Shown: positions 25,261 through 33,985, numbered from the stretch's first letter. The stretch: 64,000 bases of DNA from Hoyosella altamirensis (GCF_014191505.1 NZ_JACHWS010000001.1:868001-932000), one strand, 5' to 3'. Numbers and translations are program-made. Notes: generated by a model not told the origin, from the letters alone.

Positions 25261-26613
25261 TCAGCTACGAGGGGACGAACGTGACTCGGCATCCTCATCG
25301 GCATCATCAGGCCCAACATCATCAGGCCCAACATCGTCAGGCCCAACATCGTCGTCAGTACCTTGGAGGTGTCTAGTCTCGTCCGCGGTTTTCTCGTCGA
25401 GAACCTCACCGACGTAACGGACTGCCACTGCGACCATCGCAGCGACGGGGACCGCGAGGAACGCCCCAACTATGCCGAACAGCCGAGCGCCCGCGGTGAC
25501 GGACAGGAGCACCACGACCGGATGCAAATTCATGGAGCGGCTCTGCAGGATCGGCTGCAGAATGTTGCTCTCGAGCTGCTGAACCGCAACGATGATGCCG
25601 AGAACGATAAGGGCGTTGACGAGTCCATTCGCGACAAGCGCGACGAGCACGGCCAGCGCACCGGCCACGAACGCACCGACGATTGGCACGAACCCCGCGA
25701 TGAAGGTGATGATCGCGAGGGCGTTCGCGAGCGGAACCCCCATCACAATCAGGCCGATCCAGATGAAGAACGCATCGACGAAACTGACGATCGCCTGCGC
25801 CCGAATGAAGCCGGCGAGTGTTTTCCACTGACGCCGGAGAACTTCGGCGACGTGGTGCGCGCCCGGCCCGCCGGTTGAGCGCAGGAACCAGGGGAGAAAA
25901 CGCAGCCCATCCTTGAGGAAGAAGAAGGTCAGCACCAGGGAGAGCACAAGGGTGATGAGAATCGACGTAGCGGCCCCGATGCCCACGAACACGCCGGATG
26001 CGATGCGGTCCGAGCTTTCCTGAAGCACACCCGCCACCGCTTGTACGTACTCGTTGAGCTGCTCGGGCTCGATATTCAGCGGTGGACCTGAGATCCATTC
26101 CTGGATACTGAGGATGCCCTCTTCGGCTTGCTCAGCGAGCGCGGGCGCATCGTCGACAACCGAGGGCACAATCGAGGCAATCAACCCACCAAAAACCCCG
26201 AATGCAACGAGCAGACTGATCATCGACGCGAGCGCCGCGGGAACGTGGTGCCGATACAGCCAGCCAGCGATCGGCCAAAGCACGGTCGACACGATGACGG
26301 CCAGTGCAACCGGCAGCGCGATGACCCACATCTTGCCGACAACCCAGCCCACGATGTACGCGGCGGCGGCAAACAGGATCAGCCGCAAGCTCCAGATCGC
26401 GACCCAGCGGCCGCCTTCGCCAATGAAGTCGCCACGGTGGCGCGCGCGATGTGGGGCACGCGTCCGCTGCAGGTCAACCACTCCTGCGGCCTCGGCCACT
26501 TCCGGAACTGGTGAGGATCTCTGATCAGGCACAGGGAGCCCCGCTTCGTCGCTGGTGACGTGACATGGTGTGATCTTGGCATTCACGTTGCTGGTACACA
26601 ACGTTTTCCGCAT
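25261..26613 (-). CDS. AI-2E-family transporter (UPF0118/PerM-like) with acidic repeat tail
   Basis: The membrane protein has 450 residues. After a 70-residue basic N-terminus come about eight hydrophobic segments with the PerM pattern: F-F-L-K-D-G near 235, G-V-P-L-A-N-A-L near 290, F-I-P-I-V-G-type turn near 310, and L-E-S-N-I-L-Q-P near 350. Relatives are Na+/H+ antiporters or small-molecule exporters; the AI-2 export role is known for only some. The last 40 residues are acidic and include three DDVGP units encoded by an exact 15-bp DNA repeat. ATG 26613 is the longest start; the true N-terminus could be shorter. It is divergent to the CPA2 antiporter gene. Confidence 0.88.
   Translation of the reverse strand: MRKTLCTSNVNAKITPCHVTSDEAGLPVPDQRSSPVPEVAEAAGVVDLQRTRAPHRARHRGDFIGEGGRWVAIWSLRLILFAAAAYIVGWVVGKMWVIALPVALAVIVSTVLWPIAGWLYRHHVPAALASMISLLVAFGVFGGLIASIVPSVVDDAPALAEQAEEGILSIQEWISGPPLNIEPEQLNEYVQAVAGVLQESSDRIASGVFVGIGAATSILITLVLSLVLTFFFLKDGLRFLPWFLRSTGGPGAHHVAEVLRRQWKTLAGFIRAQAIVSFVDAFFIWIGLIVMGVPLANALAIITFIAGFVPIVGAFVAGALAVLVALVANGLVNALIVLGIIVAVQQLESNILQPILQSRSMNLHPVVVLLSVTAGARLFGIVGAFLAVPVAAMVAVAVRYVGEVLDEKTADETRHLQGTDDDVGPDDVGPDDVGPDDADEDAESRSSPRS
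25302..25346 (+). repeat. 15-bp tandem repeat, 3 copies, inside the AI-2E transporter gene
   Basis: The unit CATCRTCAGGCCCAA occurs at 25302, 25317 and 25332. It encodes DDVGP three times on the minus strand and stays in frame. Slippage would lengthen or shorten the acidic tail by five residues without disrupting the protein. Confidence 0.85.
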
Positions 26614-26740
26614 GTGAGTCCAGCATCGTTAACCCAGCGTTTCGGTCTGTGTCCGCAAGGTCCGGTAGGTCTGCTTCCACTGTTCTGGCCCGACTATGCG
26701 AAGGTAGAAGGAACATCCTGCTCATGATCGAAGGGCTTAG

Positions 26741-28423
26741 ATGGACCTGCACGACTTCTCACTCATCGCAGCCGTGCTTGCTATTGCCGCGGTCGTTGCG
26801 CTTCTTGCTGTGCGCCTGAAGCAGCCCCTCATTGTCGCGTTCATCGGCGTGGGCATCCTGGTTGGGCCGGTTGGCCTCGGATGGGTGACCGCCGATGGGA
26901 CAGTGGAACTACTTGCGCACCTCGGCATTGCCATCCTGCTGTTCCTCGTCGGGCTGAAACTCGATCTGCACCTGATACGGACCACCGGCCCGATCGCCCT
27001 CGCCACGGGGCTAGGGCAGGTCGCGTTCACGTCGGTGGTTGGCTATTTCATCGCGATCGCGCTGGGCATGGACACCGTCACGGCGATCTATGTCGCCGTG
27101 GCTCTGACGTTCTCGTCCACCATCATCATCGTCAAGCTGCTTTCCGACAAGCGGGAACTGGAGCAGCTCCATGGCCGCATCGCAGTCGGGTTCCTGATCG
27201 TCCAGGACATCGTCGTAGTCCTCGTCATGATCGGTTTGACAGCGTTCGGCCAGGAAGGCACCGACAACCTCGCGCTGGGCGTTGGCGAGGTCCTGGCGAA
27301 GGGACTTGGGCTCCTCATCGGTATTGCCCTGCTGATGAAGTATGTGATCCCCACGCTGATCAGAAGCATCGCCCAGTCACAGGAACTTCTGGTGCTGTTC
27401 GGCGTCGCGTACGCCGTGGCGGTGGCGGCGTTCAGCGACTGGCTCGGCTTCAGTTCAGAGGTGGGCGCATTCCTCGCAGGCGTGTCTCTCGCGTCAACGC
27501 CGTACCGCGACGCGCTGGGCGCGCGGCTCGTCAGTCTGCGAGATTTCCTGCTCCTGTTTTTCTTCCTCGCACTGGGAGCGCAGCTCGAGTTCACAGACGC
27601 GAGATCCCAGCTCACCGCAGCGGTAATTTTCTCGCTCTTCGTGCTGATCGGGAACCCGCTGATTGTCATCATCATCATGTCGCTGATGCGATACCCCGTC
27701 AGGGTCGGTTTCCTCGCGGGCCTCACCGTTGCCCAGATTTCGGAGTTCTCGCTGATCCTCGCGGCGCTAGGCCTCAGCCTTGGCCATATCTCTAACGCGG
27801 CGGTCAGCCTCATCACCGTCGTCGGGCTCCTCACGATCGGTGGCTCGACTTACTTGATCCTGTACTCCCATCAGATTTACGACAAGATCGGTCCGTGGCT
27901 CGAGAAAGTGTTCGACCGGACTCAGGGCAGGACCGTGGCGCTCACCGACCCGCCGCCGGACACCGACGTCATCCTGTACGGGCTTGGACGTTTCGGCGGG
28001 CACGTAGCGGACCGGCTCGGCCAATCTGGCTGGCGGGTTCTTGCGGTTGACTTCGACCCGTACCGGGTGGAGAAAAACGACCGGCCGAACGTCACGGCCG
28101 TATTCGGCAGTGCCGAAGATATTCACTTTCTCGAGACGCTCCCACTGGGCCGGGCGAAATGCGTGGTCAGTAGTGTGCCACTGCTGGACACCAACAAAGC
28201 GTTAATGCACGGCCTGCGCCATCACGATTACCGCGGCTGCGTCGCACTGACCGCGCACACGATGCACGACGCGGTGGAATTGCAGCGTTCAGGCGCGGAT
28301 ATCGTGCTCGAACCGTTCGACTTCGCGGCGACGACCACCGCGAACTCACTGGCAGAAATGATCGTGGAACTCGAGCGGCGGCGCAACGATGAGGATGGTG
28401 CTGCGGGTCCGGTCACCCGATAG
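26741..28423 (+). CDS. CPA2 cation:proton antiporter with TrkA-N domain (KefB/YbaL-like)
   Basis: The protein has 560 residues. Residues 5-390 contain about twelve transmembrane helices of the CPA2 fold, with V-G-I-L-V-G-P near 37-43, L-T-F-S-S-T-I-I-I near 121 and E-V-G-A-F-L-A-G near 240 (ion-binding region). A short link leads to a cytosolic TrkA-N Rossmann domain from about 410 (ILYGLGRFGGHVA) that binds NAD(H) or a nucleotide and gates transport. Such proteins exchange K+ or Na+ for H+. The ATG follows GAAGGGC. The last 11 bp overlap the convergent ferritin-like/VIT1 gene. Confidence 0.93.
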   Translation: MDLHDFSLIAAVLAIAAVVALLAVRLKQPLIVAFIGVGILVGPVGLGWVTADGTVELLAHLGIAILLFLVGLKLDLHLIRTTGPIALATGLGQVAFTSVVGYFIAIALGMDTVTAIYVAVALTFSSTIIIVKLLSDKRELEQLHGRIAVGFLIVQDIVVVLVMIGLTAFGQEGTDNLALGVGEVLAKGLGLLIGIALLMKYVIPTLIRSIAQSQELLVLFGVAYAVAVAAFSDWLGFSSEVGAFLAGVSLASTPYRDALGARLVSLRDFLLLFFFLALGAQLEFTDARSQLTAAVIFSLFVLIGNPLIVIIIMSLMRYPVRVGFLAGLTVAQISEFSLILAALGLSLGHISNAAVSLITVVGLLTIGGSTYLILYSHQIYDKIGPWLEKVFDRTQGRTVALTDPPPDTDVILYGLGRFGGHVADRLGQSGWRVLAVDFDPYRVEKNDRPNVTAVFGSAEDIHFLETLPLGRAKCVVSSVPLLDTNKALMHGLRHHDYRGCVALTAHTMHDAVELQRSGADIVLEPFDFAATTTANSLAEMIVELERRRNDEDGAAGPVTR

Positions 28424-29522
28424 TCGTGCCGAAGCCAAGGCCGAGCAGGTACGTGGCCGCCGCTGCGCCGTATCCAATCGCGAGCTGCCTCAGTGCGCGC
28501 TTAACGGGAGGCCCGCCCGAGAGCAGCCCGACGATCACACCGGTCGTGAGCAGCGCGAGGCCAACGAGAATGCAGGCAGTGACGATAGCGGCGAGGCCGT
28601 GCAGCCCAAGGAGGTACGGGAGCACGGGGATCACGGCGCCTGACGCGAAGAAGCCGAAGCTTGCCGCGGCTGCCCGGACGCCGGTTCCGACTGCCTCATG
28701 CGTGTCGCTGGAACTCCGCGCAGCCGCGCTGTCATCGTAATTGTGGCTGCGCAGAACCTCCGCGGCCTGAGCTTCCGCGTCCTCTGCGGACATCCCGCGG
28801 GCCCGGTACACCAATGCGAGCTCGTTCTCTTGGACGTCGAGCTTCGGCACAGCGTCGCGGGTTTCTGTGCTGGGAGTCGACGCGTCGAGCAGTTCACGCT
28901 GTGAACGCACGGAAATGTACTCGCCTGCACCCATCGACAGTGCGCCTGCTAGCAAACCTGCGAGACCTGCGAGCAGGACGACCTCGTTGTCGACGCCGCT
29001 GCCTGCAAACCCGAGAATGAGCGCAAGGTTGCTGACAAGCCCGTCGTTTGCGCCGAACACCGCCGCACGGAAGGTCCCGGAGAGCCGGTTGCGCCCGCGT
29101 GTGGCCAGCGCGCGGACCACCTCTTCATGGATGTGTTCGTCGGCCATCATCGCGTCAGTTGCGTCGATGTCCGACGCATAAGGTGACCGTTTCTCGGCGC
29201 GCTGCATCAGCGCGAGCACAAATACCGAGCCGAACCTTCGCGCGAACAGTCCGAGCATCCGCGTGCGGAGGTCGCCGCGCTTCGGCATACCGACGTGGTC
29301 ACCGAGCAGGTTGCGCCAGTGCGCTTCGTGCCGTCCCTCCGCATGCGCGAGGGCGAGCAGGATCTCGCGTTCCTCTCCAGTGCGGCGGTCCGCCAAGTCC
29401 AGGTAGACCGCGGCCTCAGCCCGCTCGTTCGCGAGGTGGCGCCGCCAGCGCTGGATGTCCTTGGCATTGGGGGGATTCGCTGCATCACGGCGAACGACAG
29501 GATCAGGCGTGTCGCTCGGCAT
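28413..29522 (-). CDS. Ferritin-like/VIT1-CCC1 fusion, probable iron or manganese exporter (MbfA-like)
   Basis: The 369-residue protein has two parts. The first about 150 residues form a rubrerythrin-like four-helix domain with E-R-A-E-A near 33-37, H-A-E-G-R-H-E near 60-66, and D-E-H-I-H-E-E near 126-133 as metal ligands. The rest is the VIT1/CCC1 membrane domain with G-A-N-D-G-L-V-S-N near 155 and about five helices. The fusion is known as membrane-bound ferritin (MbfA), which exports iron under acid or oxidative stress. The ATG follows a perfect GGAGGAGAGG. It overlaps the convergent antiporter gene by 11 bp. Confidence 0.92.
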   Translation of the reverse strand: MPSDTPDPVVRRDAANPPNAKDIQRWRRHLANERAEAAVYLDLADRRTGEEREILLALAHAEGRHEAHWRNLLGDHVGMPKRGDLRTRMLGLFARRFGSVFVLALMQRAEKRSPYASDIDATDAMMADEHIHEEVVRALATRGRNRLSGTFRAAVFGANDGLVSNLALILGFAGSGVDNEVVLLAGLAGLLAGALSMGAGEYISVRSQRELLDASTPSTETRDAVPKLDVQENELALVYRARGMSAEDAEAQAAEVLRSHNYDDSAAARSSSDTHEAVGTGVRAAAASFGFFASGAVIPVLPYLLGLHGLAAIVTACILVGLALLTTGVIVGLLSGGPPVKRALRQLAIGYGAAAATYLLGLGFGTTIG

Positions 29523-29553
29523 GTGGCCTCTCCTCCTCGATCAGATCTGTTCC

Positions 29554-30588
29554 CTAGGAAAGGTTACCGTGAGGGGCATATTGTTTCGGCGCACGCCATA
29601 ACGGCACCCCCGGTGGCAGCGTGCCGTAAATACCGCGCGCGGCGTTGACCGTGCGGGTTTTCAGCACCGGGAGGCCGGTCAGATCTGCTATCGACGATAG
29701 GTCACCGGGCGGTCTCGCGACGGCCCGGTCTACGTGCACGCGAACGGGGAGCATGGCGGACTTATCGAGATTGCAGGCAGCGTCGACAAGGACGAGATTC
29801 GCGACACCGTCGATCGGAACTTTCGACCAGGGGAGTACGTGGTCGATATGAACGTCAGCGGGGAGGTTTCGGTCGCAGTAAAAGCAGCGCCCGTTCTGAA
29901 GGTCCCGGAGCGGGTTACGCAGCGAAAGCAAGTGCGAGCGTTCACTGCCGAAGAGGAACCCTGCGATGTCGTCGTGCTCGAGCGCCTGACGGTTGCAATC
30001 GACAACATCTCCGACCCAGACCATCTCGATCATCGGTTTGAGCAGGGGTGCGAAATCGCGAAGGGCGTCCGCTACTCCAGGCCGTAGTACGAGTGGACCG
30101 TGTTGCTCCAGTTCGCGTCGGGTGACGTTGTTGTGGAACGCACGCGCGTCGTAAATGAAATCGTTGCGCAAGTGAGCGAGCTGGCGGGTTGGTGTTTGCA
30201 GATGGGTCAGCGGGTACTTCGCGAGGATGAGTTCGACGCTCCGAACCATTCTCAGGTAGTCGGGGTCCTCGGCCTCCCGGGCCGCTTCCGGCGTGCGGAC
30301 ACCTCGGCCGAGCAGTACATCCCGCGCGTCCCCCACAAGCTTGAGAATCACAGGCGGTGCACTTTTGCTTTGGCGGAGCGGTCCGTACTCGGCGAATGGG
30401 CGCACTTGCGGCCAGTAGTACGCGACGACGCGGTGCGCGAGTTCCTGCACAGGGATGGCAAGCGTCCCGTCGGGGCGTGGCTGGTTCTCAACACACACAT
30501 CCATGATGGCCATGAGGGTCGCGAGTTTGTAGGTCGACTGCCGTCGTCCCGTTTCCACCAGCGCGACAAGTCGTTGTGCGAACTCCAT
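29554..30588 (-). CDS. HNH endonuclease-domain protein
   Basis: The protein has 344 residues from ATG 30588; a GTG 21 bp upstream is the alternative. The N-terminal 60 residues (T-Y-K-L-A-T-L-M-A-I-M-D, then Y-Y-W-P-Q-V-x-P-F) match a module found ahead of HNH domains in several actinobacterial nucleases. The HNH domain lies near 230-285: C-F-Y-C zinc pair, H-I-D-H-V-L-P-W-S with the catalytic His, and A-A-C-N-L-D-K-S. It could be a restriction or defence nuclease. No methylase or other defence partner is adjacent, and codon use does not differ visibly from its neighbours. Function remains open. Confidence 0.85.
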   Translation of the reverse strand: MEFAQRLVALVETGRRQSTYKLATLMAIMDVCVENQPRPDGTLAIPVQELAHRVVAYYWPQVRPFAEYGPLRQSKSAPPVILKLVGDARDVLLGRGVRTPEAAREAEDPDYLRMVRSVELILAKYPLTHLQTPTRQLAHLRNDFIYDARAFHNNVTRRELEQHGPLVLRPGVADALRDFAPLLKPMIEMVWVGDVVDCNRQALEHDDIAGFLFGSERSHLLSLRNPLRDLQNGRCFYCDRNLPADVHIDHVLPWSKVPIDGVANLVLVDAACNLDKSAMLPVRVHVDRAVARPPGDLSSIADLTGLPVLKTRTVNAARGIYGTLPPGVPLWRAPKQYAPHGNLS

Positions 30589-30625
30589 CGCTGATCCGCC
30601 GCTTGCCACAGGGACAGCCTAGCTT

Positions 30626-30973
30626 TCAGGTCACGAGGTCAGCGCCGATGGCAATGAGGGTGACGGCGCCGACCCCGACAATGGCGACGGTGATGATCGC
30701 GAGAGTCCGCGGGCCCGGCATCTCTTCCTCACCGCTTTCCAGGGCCTTCGCGACTTGGCGCCATCTCCGGAACCCTTCGGCCGCAGCGAGACAGGAGAGT
30801 GCGACCATTGCGAGGCCGATGACGGTGCGGACGGTCTGGGTGCTGAATGTCGGCACCACGTGGATAACAGCGATCCCGGCGACCATCAGTCCGAGCGACG
30901 TGCGCATCCAGGCGAGAAAGGTTCGTTCGCTGGCGAGCGTGAAACGTTCGTCGGGCCGGAGTGGTGCACTCAT
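30626..30973 (-). CDS. DUF202 (YidH-family) membrane protein
   Basis: A 115-residue protein with the DUF202 signature R-x-x-L-A-x-x-R-T-F-L-A-W-M-R-T-S-L at about 10-26. Three hydrophobic helices follow (about 27-45, 52-66, 88-112). YidH-like proteins are inner-membrane proteins of unknown role, often found as pairs; only one copy is present here. The stop lies 16 bp upstream of the longest HNH start on the same strand, so the two genes could share a transcript. No motif points to a biochemical activity. Confidence 0.88.
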   Translation of the reverse strand: MSAPLRPDERFTLASERTFLAWMRTSLGLMVAGIAVIHVVPTFSTQTVRTVIGLAMVALSCLAAAEGFRRWRQVAKALESGEEEMPGPRTLAIITVAIVGVGAVTLIAIGADLVT

Positions 30974-31161
30974 GAAGCGTCAGTATGCCACCAATGCCGG
31001 CGTCCGCTTGCTCTTGCGTTCGCCGTGGGACAGGCGAAGGATTGACGGTGCAGTGGCCGCGATCGTATGGCTGACCGGAGTGGGCCGGCAGTGGACTGCG
31101 ACGGGCCGGCCACCGGCACGCACACGCGCCGGGCAACGTACCCCCGCGTGAGGAGGGATCG

Positions 31162-31791
31162 ATGTTTCTCCAGGTATTCCAGGGCAAAGTAGCTGATGAG
31201 GACGGTCTTCGACGCTGCATGGATCGCTGGTCAGAAGAATTGCGTCCAGGTGCGGATGGCTATCTGGGCAGCACATGTGGCCTCAGTGACGACGGCACGT
31301 TCGTGTGCATGGTCAGATTTGAATCCGAGGAGGCCGCACGGCGCAATAGTGCCCGCCCTGAACAAGGTGAATGGTGGGCGGAGTGCGAGCGGTGCTTCGA
31401 GGGGCAGGTGACGTTCATGGATTGTCCCGACGTCACGATGTGGCTTGATGGCGGATCAGACGATGCTGGATTCGTACAGATCCTCGAGGGACACACAGCG
31501 GATGCCAAACGAATGCGTGAACTGCTGACCCAGAGCGGGGCTCGCCTACACGAATGGCGCCCCGAGATCATCGGCGGGACATTTGGCACGTACGGCGACG
31601 ACGGCTACATCGAGGCCGTTTACTTCCGGTCGGAGGCGGAAGCGCGCAAGCACGAAAAGATGGAAGTACCCGATGACCTGCGCGAGTTGATGCAGGAAGA
31701 AGAACGGATCATGGGCAAGGTCACTTACTATGACCTGCACAATCCCATGATGATGTCCGCAGGAACCTCAGGGATGAGCGAATCTCGCTGA
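31162..31791 (+). CDS. Protein of two tandem ABM-like (dimeric alpha/beta barrel) repeats
   Basis: This 209-residue protein is not assigned to a named family. It is built of two similar halves, about 1-88 and 102-190. Each starts F-(L/V)-Q-(V/I)-x-x-G, has A-D-x-x-x-(L/M)-R near the first helix, a central G-D-D-G strand, F-x-S-E-x-E-A-R-(R/K), and ends G-(Q/K)-V-T-(F/Y)-x-D. That pattern fits a duplicated ferredoxin-like antibiotic-biosynthesis-monooxygenase (ABM) fold, which would let one chain form a pseudo-dimer. Catalytic residues are not clear. GTGAGGAGGGATCG gives a strong ribosome site. A hairpin terminator follows 10 bp after the stop. Confidence 0.85.
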   Translation: MFLQVFQGKVADEDGLRRCMDRWSEELRPGADGYLGSTCGLSDDGTFVCMVRFESEEAARRNSARPEQGEWWAECERCFEGQVTFMDCPDVTMWLDGGSDDAGFVQILEGHTADAKRMRELLTQSGARLHEWRPEIIGGTFGTYGDDGYIEAVYFRSEAEARKHEKMEVPDDLRELMQEEERIMGKVTYYDLHNPMMMSAGTSGMSESR

Positions 31792-31800
31792 CCGCGTAAG

Positions 31801-31836
31801 CGCGCCCGATGCCGCAGCAGGCGGACATCGGGCGCG
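31801..31836. terminator. Bidirectional terminator hairpin
   Basis: CGCGCCCGATG (31801-31811) pairs perfectly with CATCGGGCGCG (31826-31836) across a 14-nt loop. It lies between the convergent ABM-like gene, ending at 31791, and the DinB gene, ending at 31850, so it can end transcripts from both sides. Confidence 0.75.
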
Positions 31837-31849
31837 AATACGTTCGCTG

Positions 31850-32386
31850 TCAGCCCATCGTTTTCGAGCCGTCGAGGGACTCGCGAAGGATGTCGGCGTG
31901 TCCGGAATGCTGTGCGGTTTCCGCGAGGATATGCACGAGGACGCGCCGCGCTGACCAGCGAACCCCGGGCGGGAACCACGGTGCGTCCGGAAGCGGATGC
32001 GACACATCAAGAGTGGGAAGGTCCGCCACAATTTGTGCTGTCCGCTTGGCCACCTCGTCGTACTCGGCGAGCACACTTGCGAGGGTTTCGTTCTCGAGTA
32101 ACTTGAATTCGTTTTCGCGGGCCTCGAAGTCGATGTCCTCCATGTTGCCGAGAGCTGACGGGCCGTTGAGCACGAAGTTCATCCAGCCGCGTTCCGTTGC
32201 GGTGACGTGTTTGATGAGCCCACCGAGGCAGAGTTCACTCACCGTTGTGCGCTGCCGTGCCTGTTCGTCCGTGAGATTCTGGACGGTATAGCGGAGAAAT
32301 CCCCGTTGCGTGGCGAGAGCTTCGAGTAGTTCCGCACGCTCGCTTGAGAGTTCAGAGTTGACGGGGGAGGGCTGAGTCGCTGGCAT
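31850..32386 (-). CDS. DinB-family protein
   Basis: The protein has 178 residues starting at the ATG at 32386, which follows AAAGGTGA; the open frame extends 18 codons further without support. The four-helix DinB/YfiT fold is indicated by C-L-G-G-L-I-K-H-V-T-A-T-E near 50-62, which carries the first metal-binding His, and A-E-T-A-Q-H-S-G-H-A-D-I near 157-168, which carries the others. Many actinobacterial relatives are thiol (mycothiol)-dependent S-transferases. The promoter region contains TTATTG repeats. Confidence 0.9.
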   Translation of the reverse strand: MPATQPSPVNSELSSERAELLEALATQRGFLRYTVQNLTDEQARQRTTVSELCLGGLIKHVTATERGWMNFVLNGPSALGNMEDIDFEARENEFKLLENETLASVLAEYDEVAKRTAQIVADLPTLDVSHPLPDAPWFPPGVRWSARRVLVHILAETAQHSGHADILRESLDGSKTMG

Positions 32387-32427
32387 GGGCTCACCTTTCA
32401 TCCTGGCTGATGAGACCACTGTATGAT

Positions 32428-32456
32428 TTATTGCGGCCACTTATTGACCGCAATAA
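32428..32456. promoter_or_regulatory. Inverted repeat upstream of the DinB gene
   Basis: TTATTGCGG (32428-32436) pairs with CCGCAATAA (32448-32456), and a third TTATTG copy lies in the spacer at 32441-32446. It sits about 42-70 bp upstream of the DinB start and 20-48 bp... that is, also upstream of nothing else on this strand except the end of the PHA-synthase-like gene at 32476. It may therefore act as that gene's terminator or as a DinB operator. The third copy favours an operator. Confidence 0.45.
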
Positions 32457-32475
32457 GCCGACTTCTCGACTTTTT

Positions 32476-33558
32476 CTAAGGTGCGACCAATTCGGCCTCA
32501 TGCTGCTGTTCGGTCAGGAACCTGTCGATATGCACCCATGTCGTGTCTTTGGCGCCAGGGCCCGCGAGTACACCGAGATGACTGCCGGGTTCCGTTTCGA
32601 ACCTGACCAGAGGCGCACCTGTCAGCACCTGCAGCAAGTGGCGTGCGGCTGGGACAGAAGTGATGGCGTCGCCGACTCCGGCAACCGCGAGCACCGGGAC
32701 CCTGAGGTTCTCAAACCGTATCTCCCGATCGCCAAGTTTCAGTCCGCCTCGTGCGAGGTCATTCCGAAGCATGATGCGCTTCCATAGCTGCAGATACAGA
32801 CGGCCCGGGTATCCCGGCATTTGTCCCATGAAGCGCTCGATAGCCTCCATGCGTGCCAGGCTCTCGGTGTTCGCGAGGTTCTTGGCGATGAACACTGGCT
32901 TCTTCAGCTCGCGCTCGATTGCCGTCGCACGGAACGTGAGGCGGACAATAGGTGCGGGCATCCCGCCCATCAGCTTGGTCCCGAGCGTCGTGATGCGGCC
33001 TCCGGTAATACGCGCGAGCGCGCGCAGCGGGTACAGATTGGGAAGCTTGGAATAGTCAATCGGTGTAGCAACCGTAGTGATCGACCGGATCGGCAGGTCG
33101 GGGTGCGCGGATGCAGCCAGCAGTGTGAGAGTTCCGCCAAGGCACCAACAGACCACGTCGATCGGCTTGCCGCCATGTTCTTCAGATACCCGACGGATCG
33201 CGGTGGGGAGGATGTCATCGATCCACTCCTCGAACCCGAGGTCGCGATCGGCGTAGCTTATCGTCCCGTAATCGATGACATAGGGGGTTCGGCCGGTGTC
33301 CACAAGGTAGCGCGCAAGGCTCTGACCTGGCCGAAGGTCGAAGCAACTCGCTGAGACCGCAAGCGGCGGGACTAGCAGGACCGGAACGTCCACGGCGGGC
33401 GTCTCCGTTCCGGACGGTCGTTCGAAGCGGCGCAGCGTGCGATGCGGCTCGTCGTATATCACCGTCGACGGGGCCGGCTGAGGCTGTTCCAGCCCGCCGC
33501 CAAATGTCATCCCCCACGCGTTGCGTGCGGCCGTGGGGACATTCTTGTGGACGCTCAC
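32476..33558 (-). CDS. PHA synthase-like alpha/beta hydrolase (PhaC-related)
   Basis: I use GTG 33558 (360 residues), which follows AGGGAGT with good spacing; the open frame runs 27 codons further. The lipase-like box reads V-C-W-C-L-G-G near 136-142 with Cys139 as nucleophile, the PhaC pattern, although the usual first Gly is Cys. Asp in AGVGD and His in GSHLG complete a triad. P-Y-V-I-D-Y-G near 92 and the A-T-P-I-D-Y-S segment also match PhaC. The protein is short compared with class I/III synthases (usually 350-600), and no phaA/B/E or phasin gene is nearby, so polymer synthesis is not certain. Confidence 0.82.
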   Translation of the reverse strand: MSVHKNVPTAARNAWGMTFGGGLEQPQPAPSTVIYDEPHRTLRRFERPSGTETPAVDVPVLLVPPLAVSASCFDLRPGQSLARYLVDTGRTPYVIDYGTISYADRDLGFEEWIDDILPTAIRRVSEEHGGKPIDVVCWCLGGTLTLLAASAHPDLPIRSITTVATPIDYSKLPNLYPLRALARITGGRITTLGTKLMGGMPAPIVRLTFRATAIERELKKPVFIAKNLANTESLARMEAIERFMGQMPGYPGRLYLQLWKRIMLRNDLARGGLKLGDREIRFENLRVPVLAVAGVGDAITSVPAARHLLQVLTGAPLVRFETEPGSHLGVLAGPGAKDTTWVHIDRFLTEQQHEAELVAP

Positions 33559-33661
33559 CTGATACTCCCTTGCTCCTGCTGTGAGTGGGATTGTCTCACA
33601 TAAATGATGCCACCTGCTGTCGGTCGTGGGGGAGAACACAGGAGTTTCACAGCGCGAATGC

Positions 33662-33985
33662 TCAGATCCGCAACGTTTCGGCGCGAACTGTCTCGGCTAT
33701 CTGATGGGCCTGGCGCGCGAACTCACCCCAGTATCGGAGATGGACCGTGCTGACGTCGAGGACAATGCCACCGGCGGGCGCGGACAGGACGTACTGCACG
33801 CCACGTGAGACAACTGATACGGCATCCAGAGCACCGGGAGCCGATTCAGGGAGTGACAGTTCCGTTTCCCGCACACTCCGTACAGCAGCACCAAAGGGGA
33901 GACCGATCACTTCGGTCACTGCCCTCGGATGCCGGACGCGAATTATCTCCGCGAGACCGGCAGCATCATCAGAGCCAGCCAGCAT
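33662..33985 (-). CDS. Type VII-associated protein, C-terminal part (apparently split from the upstream frame)
   Basis: This open frame of 107 residues starts at ATG 33985, inside the last codons of the preceding frame (17-bp overlap). It has beta-rich segments (E-V-I-G-L-P-F-G-A-A-V-R near 25-36; V-Q-Y-V-L-S-A-P near 62-69) and a final helix Q-A-H-Q-I-A-E-T-V. I recognise this as the C-terminal half of a protein of about 190 residues often found next to WXG proteins in actinobacteria, from memory and not by search. Removing one TGGC unit of a tandem repeat at 33974-33983 would join the two frames smoothly. It is either a remnant, or a separately translated piece. Confidence 0.6.
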   Translation of the reverse strand: MLAGSDDAAGLAEIIRVRHPRAVTEVIGLPFGAAVRSVRETELSLPESAPGALDAVSVVSRGVQYVLSAPAGGIVLDVSTVHLRYWGEFARQAHQIAETVRAETLRI

